10,768 bases of DNA from Micavibrio aeruginosavorus (GTDB taxonomy: Bacteria; Pseudomonadota; Alphaproteobacteria; Micavibrionales; Micavibrionaceae). Shown in pieces: positions 6,594 through 10,768 of this stretch (positions within the stretch are counted from its first letter, which is position 1; each line of letters starts with the position of its first letter). Under the pieces are notes generated by a model that was not told the origin of the DNA, made no database searches, and worked only from the letters and a program-made list of their open reading frames with translations. The translations under genes and the position numbers were made by a program. The stretch is taken from positions 1 through 10,768 of the forward strand of contig QFQB01000071.1 of NCBI GenBank assembly GCA_003241475.1. Reading direction: 5' to 3'.

Positions 6594-7406
6594 ATGAAAG
6601 ATATGCTTGTTTACGTTATCGCGGATTATGGCGATCTTCACGATCTGGCCTTTGCCGAGGTGACGCAAAAACTGCACTACGAACTGCGCGACAAAAATGC
6701 GGAAATCACGACTTTCGCCGTTCCGGCTTTCGATACAGTGGCAACGGGGTTCGCGCTTGCGCAAACGGCGATTAATTCCAAACTGGGCGAGCGCCATAAA
6801 TTCTATGTGAATACGGCTCCGCGCAAAGATGATCTGGCGCCGAGGGTAAAAAATTCCGGTGAAGGTCTGGTCTTCGCCAAATTGTTCAACGGTGTCGAAA
6901 TTGTGGCTGTGAATTCCGGCTATTCCCTTTCATTCGTCAAGGATGCCGCCATCGAAATCCGTGAAATCCATTGTTCCCGTGATGGCTCGCAATTCCGTTC
7001 CCGTGATGTGTTCCCACCTGCTTTTGGACTGATCGCGCATGGCGATTATTCTAAACTGGGCGACGACATGCGCGAAGCTATTCCAGATTATCCGCAAAAC
7101 GCCGTGTGCTACACGGATGGTTACGGCAACATGAAATGCTCGGTTGATCCGGAAACGCTAAAATCAATTAATGGCAAACATGTCACATTGGATGTAAACG
7201 GTCGTGCCATGGCGGCCCGTGTGGCTGATGGTATTTTCGGTGTTGCTGATGGTGAGTTCTGTGTGTCCAAAGGCTCGTCTGGATGGACGTTGCCTGATGG
7301 TAAAAAAGTTGAGTTTACTGAAATCGTCATGCGCGGCGGCAACGCAGCGAAGGCGTTTGGAAAACCGCCAGGCGGCATTGCCGTTGACTGGCGCCTCATT
7401 CACTAA
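6594..7406 (+). CDS. Divergent SAM hydrolase/halogenase-fold (DUF62) protein
   Basis: 270 aa, recognised as a member of the S-adenosylmethionine hydroxide adenosyltransferase / fluorinase / chlorinase superfamily (PF01887). The N-terminal domain opens with VIADYGDLHD where the family has TDFGxxD; the positions of D11 and D17 are kept. RDVFPPAFG (residues 137-145) matches the family RDIFAPVA, and YTDGYGN leads into the C-terminal barrel that ends near GGIAVDW. The usual VDPGVG and PDNGL blocks are replaced by VNTAPRKDD (about 72-80) and NSGEGL (87-92), and the HGRD histidine is Arg135. By alignment by eye, the Asp and His of the water-activating Asp-Arg-His triad are therefore not conserved. 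It may be a SAM-binding protein with other chemistry, or an inactive relative. GGAG seven bases upstream supports the ATG. bioB follows after ten bases. Confidence 0.75.
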   Translation: MKDMLVYVIADYGDLHDLAFAEVTQKLHYELRDKNAEITTFAVPAFDTVATGFALAQTAINSKLGERHKFYVNTAPRKDDLAPRVKNSGEGLVFAKLFNGVEIVAVNSGYSLSFVKDAAIEIREIHCSRDGSQFRSRDVFPPAFGLIAHGDYSKLGDDMREAIPDYPQNAVCYTDGYGNMKCSVDPETLKSINGKHVTLDVNGRAMAARVADGIFGVADGEFCVSKGSSGWTLPDGKKVEFTEIVMRGGNAAKAFGKPPGGIAVDWRLIH

Positions 7407-7416
7407 GGAATAAAAA

Positions 7417-8376
7417 ATGGAATTGCAAGATGCCAAGGCGCTGTATCATCGCCCGTTGCTGGATCTCGTCTTTGAAGCCGCTAACGTTCATCGTGCCAAT
7501 CACAATCCCAAGGAGATGCAACTTTGCACGCTGCTCTCAATAAAAACAGGCGGATGCGTGGAAGATTGCAAATACTGCTCGCAGTCCATCCATAATAATG
7601 CGTCGCTGGATAAGGAACTGCTCTTGAAAACAGACGATGTTTTAGAGCAGGCCCGCAAGGCAAAAGAAAGCGGATCGACGCGTTTTTGCATGGGTGCCGC
7701 TTGGCGCGAGGTCAAAGACGGCCGCGCGTTTGATCGTGTTCTCGATATGGTCAAAGGCGTCTCCGGCATGGGGATGGAGGCGTGTTGCACGCTTGGCATG
7801 CTGACGGAAGAGCAGGCCCGCAAATTGAAAGAAGCGGGACTAACTGCCTATAATCACAATCTCGATACATCTGAAGAATTCTACAGCCGGATCATCACGA
7901 CCCGCACATATCAGGACCGTCTTGATACCATCGAGAATGTCGCCAAGGCCGGAATTTCGTTGTGCTGCGGCGGTATTTTGGGCATGGGAGAAACTGAAGA
8001 TGACCGCATCGCGTTGCTACATCGTCTTTCCGTGCTGAACCCGCAGCCGGAATCCGTGCCTATCAACATGCTTGTGCCGGTTGATGGCACGCCGCTCGAA
8101 GGGCGCGAAATGCTCGATGTGTTCGAATGGATTCGTTGCATCGCGGTCGCCCGCATCTTGATGCCCAAAGCCATGGTGCGTTTGTCCGCTGGTCGTTTGC
8201 AGATTTCCAAGGAAGCGCAGGCATTGGCCTTTATGGCGGGCGCCAATGCTATTTTTACAGGTGAAAAGCTTCTGACAACACCCAATCCTGAGCTTAACGA
8301 GGATTCCGGTCTGTTACGGGAGCTTGGGTTAAAATCCCGCGCTCCTTATAAAGATGAAAAAAAGGCCGCCGCATAG
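7417..8376 (+). CDS. bioB: Biotin synthase BioB
   Basis: Radical-SAM enzyme that inserts sulfur into dethiobiotin in the last step of biotin synthesis, consuming two SAM per biotin. At 319 aa it is slightly shorter than E. coli BioB (346) because the termini are trimmed. The 4Fe-4S motif is CVEDCKYC (C47, C51, C54; E. coli C53/C57/C60). Ligands of the sacrificial 2Fe-2S cluster are all present: C91 in RFCMG, C123 in EACCTLG, C183 in SLCCGG and R255 in VRLSAGR. YNHNLDTSEEFY and GMGETEDD are family hallmarks. It should be fully active. AAGGA stands eight bases before ATG 7417. No bioF, bioA, bioD or bioC lies nearby, so biotin genes are split in this genome. It is the last gene of the operon. 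Confidence 0.97.
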   Translation: MELQDAKALYHRPLLDLVFEAANVHRANHNPKEMQLCTLLSIKTGGCVEDCKYCSQSIHNNASLDKELLLKTDDVLEQARKAKESGSTRFCMGAAWREVKDGRAFDRVLDMVKGVSGMGMEACCTLGMLTEEQARKLKEAGLTAYNHNLDTSEEFYSRIITTRTYQDRLDTIENVAKAGISLCCGGILGMGETEDDRIALLHRLSVLNPQPESVPINMLVPVDGTPLEGREMLDVFEWIRCIAVARILMPKAMVRLSAGRLQISKEAQALAFMAGANAIFTGEKLLTTPNPELNEDSGLLRELGLKSRAPYKDEKKAAA

Positions 8377-8387
8377 GCAGGCAACCA

Positions 8388-8415
8388 TTGACAGGGCAGG
8401 GGCATATCCGATACC
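8388..8415 (+). promoter_or_regulatory. Candidate promoter of tRNA-Gly
   Basis: A perfect -35 TTGACA (8388-8393) lies 40 bases before the tRNA. The best -10 at 16 bases spacing is GATACC (8410-8415), which matches only three of six positions. A start near 8421 would give a short 5' leader. It overlaps the hairpin following bioB, so one piece of DNA may end one transcript and begin the next. Confidence 0.35.
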
Positions 8416-8427
8416 TGTCTTTTATTG
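8390..8427 (+). terminator. Probable intrinsic terminator after bioB
   Basis: GACAGG (8390-8395) pairs with CCTGTC (8414-8419) and is followed by TTTTATT. The 18-base loop can form a few extra pairs. The six-base stem and short T-run make it moderate in strength. The 5' arm shares bases with the TTGACA that may drive the tRNA. Confidence 0.5.
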
Positions 8428-8433
8428 AAGCGG

Positions 8434-8507
8434 GCGGGTGTAGCTTAGTGGTAAAGCTCCAGCCTTCCAAGCTGGCTATGGGGGTTCGATTCCCCTCACC
8501 CGCTCCA
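8434..8507 (+). tRNA. tRNA-Gly (anticodon UCC)
   Basis: A complete 74-base cloverleaf with encoded CCA. The acceptor stem is GCGGGTG (8434-8440) with CACCCGC (8497-8503) and discriminator T. The D-arm is GCTTAGTGGTAAAGC. The anticodon stem CCAGC/GCTGG encloses the loop CTTCCAA with anticodon TCC at 8466-8468. The T-arm has five pairs (one G-U) around TTCGATT. It reads GGA and, by wobble, GGG codons. No duplicated 3' end or integrase is nearby, so nothing suggests it is used as an attachment site. Confidence 0.97.
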
Positions 8508-8529
8508 GTCAAACGCATTTCCCGCATAG

Positions 8530-10212
8530 ATGCATGAACAAAAACATGGTAAAAATTCTACCATGGAACGCTTGTACCAATTTTTCAGCAGTGATTTTTC
8601 CGCTCCCCACGGTTTTTGCTTTCGCTGGCTACCGGAAATTTTGTGGTTGCATATCATTGCAGATGCGTTGATAGCGCTATCTTACTTCAGCATCCCTCTA
8701 GCTTTGTGGCGGTTTGCACGTAAACGGCCCGATATGCCGTTTAACAAAATATTTATCCTGTTTGCGACATTTATCACTTTATGCGGTTTGACCCATGTCT
8801 TTGGCATTTTTGTTTTGTGGCAACCATATTACGGTCCAGAAGGATTGTTAATGTTAGCCACAGGGATTGTATCCGCGACAACGGCCATTCTCGTATGGCG
8901 GATTTTGCCATCGGCAATCACATTGCCCAGTCCGTCGGAATTGGCCGAGATGAATCGGAAACTTTCCCAGTCCTATGAGGAAATTGAGCAAAAAGTTCGT
9001 GATCGTACACTTGAATTGGAATCCATGAATGCCGACCTGATTGAAGCGCGTCAAAAGGCGGATGAGGGTAGTCAGGCGAAATCCGAATTTCTGGCCAATA
9101 TGAGTCACGAGATCCGTACGCCGATGAATGTGGTTATAGGTATTTCGGATATATTGGCTCATAGCGATCCTTTGACCGAACAACAAAAAAACTACATACA
9201 AACGCTTAAAAGCAATGCGAATTCTCTTCTAAACCTGATTAACGATGTGCTCGATATCTCAAAAATTGAATCCAGTTTGCAAGTTATCGAAAGCGTGCCA
9301 TTCAACTTATACGATACGCTCGAAGAAGTTGGCGTAGTCATGGCTATAAAAGCAGAGGAAAAGGGACTGGACTTTATCGTAGAGCAACCCGAGCCTCAAC
9401 TCAGAACACGTTATTATTTGGGCGATCCACATCGCATCCGGCAAATTATGGTCAATCTGTGTAGCAACGCCATCAAATTTACCGACCATGGCAGGGTTTC
9501 CATAGGCCTGACACGGCGTGGAGGCAATCGGGATGTGGAAATGTTAAGTCTATGTGTATCTGATACGGGAATTGGTGTTGCCGCTGACAAACAAAGGACG
9601 ATCTTTGAAAAATTTGTTCAAGCGGATAATTCCATAAATAGAAAATACGGAGGCACAGGCCTTGGGCTTGCGATAACCAAAACCCTAGTTGAGGCTATGG
9701 GGGGAACTGTAGACCTCGAAAGCACAGCCGGGCAGGGGGCTGTTTTTGTTGTGACGCTTCCTTTGACGGTAACGCAGGCACCCGTGCTCGGATCGTCGGA
9801 AAAAACAGAGCCTGCTCCTGAGAAAGGGGCTTCACGCCAGTCCAGAATATTGCTGGTGGAAGATTATGAACCCAATGTCTTCGTGGCAGAGGCATTGTTG
9901 AATAGATTTGGCTTCACCTGCGAAACGGCCTCAAACGGTATTCAGGCCATAGAAAAGCGACTAACGGGTGATTACGATCTCATCCTGATGGATGTCCAGA
10001 TGCCGGGCAAGAGCGGGTTTGAGGCCACACAAGAAATCCGGCGTCTTGAGCTTTCCCAGAAGCTGAAGAAAGTTCCGATTATAGGTATGACGGCCCATGC
10101 CTATGCAGCGGACAGGGAAAAATGCCTATCGTCTGGCATGGATGATTACATCGCTAAGCCATATGATCCCGAGGAGTTGCGAAGCAAGATAAATGCCTTG
10201 TTAAAGGGCTAA
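8530..10212 (+). CDS. Hybrid histidine kinase with an ETR1-like ethylene-binding domain
   Basis: 560 aa. Residues about 35-127 form three membrane helices homologous to the ethylene/Cu(I)-binding domain of plant ETR1 and cyanobacterial SynEtr1. ADALIALSYFSIPLAL aligns with ETR1 SDFFIALAYFSIPLEL, and FITLCGLTH with FIVLCGATH. D45, Y52, I82, C85 and H89 match ETR1 D25, Y32, I62, C65 and H69 with no gap. A coiled coil (about 137-185) leads to a HisKA domain with phospho-acceptor H193 (SHEIRTP). The HATPase domain follows, with N-box NLCSNAIKF, G1 DTGIG, F-box FEKFVQAD and G2 GGTGLGLAI. The receiver has its acidic pair in VEDYEPN, phospho-Asp D488 (LMDVQMPG), GMTAHA and K543. The architecture equals ETR1 without GAF. 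It probably signals through a separate phosphotransfer protein and response regulator not seen here. Neither ATG 8530 nor ATG 8563 (549 aa, closer to the family N-terminus) has a ribosome binding site. Confidence 0.95.
   Translation: MHEQKHGKNSTMERLYQFFSSDFSAPHGFCFRWLPEILWLHIIADALIALSYFSIPLALWRFARKRPDMPFNKIFILFATFITLCGLTHVFGIFVLWQPYYGPEGLLMLATGIVSATTAILVWRILPSAITLPSPSELAEMNRKLSQSYEEIEQKVRDRTLELESMNADLIEARQKADEGSQAKSEFLANMSHEIRTPMNVVIGISDILAHSDPLTEQQKNYIQTLKSNANSLLNLINDVLDISKIESSLQVIESVPFNLYDTLEEVGVVMAIKAEEKGLDFIVEQPEPQLRTRYYLGDPHRIRQIMVNLCSNAIKFTDHGRVSIGLTRRGGNRDVEMLSLCVSDTGIGVAADKQRTIFEKFVQADNSINRKYGGTGLGLAITKTLVEAMGGTVDLESTAGQGAVFVVTLPLTVTQAPVLGSSEKTEPAPEKGASRQSRILLVEDYEPNVFVAEALLNRFGFTCETASNGIQAIEKRLTGDYDLILMDVQMPGKSGFEATQEIRRLELSQKLKKVPIIGMTAHAYAADREKCLSSGMDDYIAKPYDPEELRSKINALLKG
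8545..8565 (+). repeat. Perfect inverted repeat over the hybrid kinase start region
   Basis: CATGGTA (8545-8551) and TACCATG (8559-8565) are exact reverse complements around a seven-base AT-rich spacer. The second arm contains the alternative ATG at 8563. As RNA it would be a weak hairpin that could hide that start; as DNA it could be a dimeric repressor site. Neither role is shown. Confidence 0.5.
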
Positions 10213-10254
10213 GGGCCTCTGGAATTAGTGGTTTTCCGCGCTATATGCTTCTCC

Positions 10255-10527
10255 ATGGCAACGATCAAAGACAATAAAACTGCTGGGCGCTACGAACTGG
10301 AGGAATCCGGCCATGTGGCGCATGCCGACTATCGCAAGGAAAACGGTACTCTCTACATCAAGTATGTGGAGGCTCCCGAGGCCTTGCGTGGGACCGGCGC
10401 GGCTGGCCGGTTGATGGAAGGGGTTACGGCCGTTGCAAGGGCGGAAAACCTGAAAATCATGCCCATTTGCGGCTATGCGGCCTCTTGGCTACGAAAACAC
10501 AAAGAACATCACGATCTTATGGCCTAA
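10255..10527 (+). CDS. Small GNAT-fold N-acetyltransferase, NATD1/YjdJ-like
   Basis: 90 aa, the short GNAT type (PF14542) typified by human NATD1/GTLF3B and Arabidopsis At1g77540. The beta strand TLYIKYVEAPEALRG leads into the acetyl-CoA pyrophosphate loop RGTGAAGRLMEG, and the C-terminal PICGYAASWLRKH holds the Cys that is conserved in this subfamily and lies by the CoA thiol. Family members are soluble and bind CoA, but their substrate is largely unknown. ATG 10255 fits family length. A GTG at 10228 would add nine residues (MVFRAICFS) that look non-homologous. No ribosome binding site is present. TATATG at 10242-10247, eight bases before ATG, makes a leaderless transcript plausible. It lies between the hybrid kinase and tuf on the same strand, with no evident link to either. 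Confidence 0.85.
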   Translation: MATIKDNKTAGRYELEESGHVAHADYRKENGTLYIKYVEAPEALRGTGAAGRLMEGVTAVARAENLKIMPICGYAASWLRKHKEHHDLMA

Positions 10528-10546
10528 GTCCCTCCGAAAATGGCAG

Positions 10547-10575
10547 TTGACAAGATGGCCGCGGTTTTCTATTCC
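10547..10575 (+). promoter_or_regulatory. Candidate promoter of tuf
   Basis: TTGACA (10547-10552) is separated by 17 bases from TATTCC (10570-10575). The -35 is perfect and the -10 moderate. A start near 10582 would leave an untranslated leader of roughly 90 bases before the tuf ATG. No terminator was seen between the GNAT gene and this site, so some readthrough into tuf is possible. Confidence 0.4.
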
Positions 10576-10673
10576 AATGGCTCGGAATTCGTGGCGGAAC
10601 GTGTCCTTTTGGGCTGTCCGATGGATAAAAACGCGAAAGTATTTTTAACCTAAAACCTTACAAGGAAACTACA

Positions 10674-10768
10674 ATGGCGAAGGCAAAATTTGAGCGGACG
10701 AAACCGCACGTAAACATCGGCACGATTGGTCACGTTGACCATGGGAAGACGACGCTGACGGCGGCTAT
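10674..10768 (+). CDS. tuf: Translation elongation factor Tu, 5' end only
   Basis: The first 31 codons of EF-Tu, the GTPase that delivers aminoacyl-tRNA to the ribosome. The N-terminus [20 protein letters not shown] runs into the P-loop GHVDHGKT, which is essentially invariant in bacterial EF-Tu. AAGGA stands seven bases before ATG 10674. The reading continues past the right edge. Tandem translation genes such as secE and nusG, which often follow or accompany tuf, cannot be seen. Confidence 0.97.

Noticed and set aside
8434..8507. tRNA-Gly as an integration site for a genomic island
   Set aside because: No integrase, no repeat of the tRNA 3' end and no compositional break downstream were seen.
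8294..8527. Minus-strand 77-codon frame reading GAGEGNRTPIASLEGWSFTT
   Set aside because: It is the antisense of the tRNA-Gly gene. This peptide pattern is a well-known false annotation opposite glycine tRNAs.
10540..10653. Plus-strand 37-codon frame between the GNAT gene and tuf, starting MAVDKMAAVFYSNG
   Set aside because: It looks mildly coding-like but has no ribosome binding site, spans the likely tuf promoter, and is too short to support. It could be checked by conservation in relatives.
1..10768. CRISPR array, insertion sequence, retron or toxin-antitoxin pair
   Set aside because: No spaced direct repeats, terminal inverted repeats with a transposase, reverse transcriptase motif or recognisable toxin pair was found on either strand.

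Overview
The window looks like a chromosomal segment of a motile, mid-GC Gram-negative bacterium. Alphaproteobacteria is my best guess, but this rests on general gene style, a possible EcfG-type promoter and familiar protein variants. It was not computed, and the order cannot be fixed from the sequence alone. There are no transposases, integrases, CRISPR arrays or long repeats. The gene content is ordinary chromosomal (amino-acid permease, flagellar stator, metal efflux, biotin synthase, tRNA-Gly, EF-Tu) mixed with a few less usual genes.

Layout. 1-1327 (minus): an APC/CAT-type amino-acid permease, running off the left edge. 1474-1848 (plus): a small unrecognised gene that converges with the next block. 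1852-3395 (minus): a motA-motB stator operon with overlapping stop and start. 3579-3854 (plus): a small charged, probably disordered protein with an excellent ribosome binding site, followed by a strong intrinsic terminator at 3880-3923. 3935-8376 (plus): a very tightly packed five-gene run of fieF (cation efflux), a glucokinase-family kinase, a polysaccharide-deacetylase (CE4/NodB) protein, a divergent SAM-hydrolase/halogenase-fold (DUF62) protein and bioB. Junctions range from an 8-base overlap to a 10-base gap, so this is almost certainly one transcript. 8434-8507: tRNA-Gly(UCC). 8530-10212 (plus): a hybrid histidine kinase. 10255-10527 (plus): a small GNAT/NATD1-like acetyltransferase. 10674 to the right edge: the start of tuf (EF-Tu).

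Two things stand out. First, the hybrid kinase has an N-terminal three-helix membrane domain that matches the plant ETR1 ethylene/copper-binding domain, with D, Y, I, C and H of the copper/ethylene pocket all in place and a constant offset of 20 residues from ETR1. A C-terminal receiver completes an ETR1-like layout without the GAF domain. Second, the five-gene operon joins a sugar kinase with altered glucose-contact residues, a leaderless CE4 deacetylase and a DUF62 protein that has lost recognisable catalytic-triad positions to a perfectly canonical biotin synthase and a canonical metal exporter. The shared job of this operon is not obvious and I do not assign one.

Regulation visible in the sequence: a probable terminator/promoter overlap ahead of fieF, a leaderless-looking start for fieF and for the GNAT gene, a possible general-stress (EcfG) promoter for the small charged protein, a hairpin covering one candidate start of the hybrid kinase, and TTGACA-containing candidate promoters for the tRNA and tuf.
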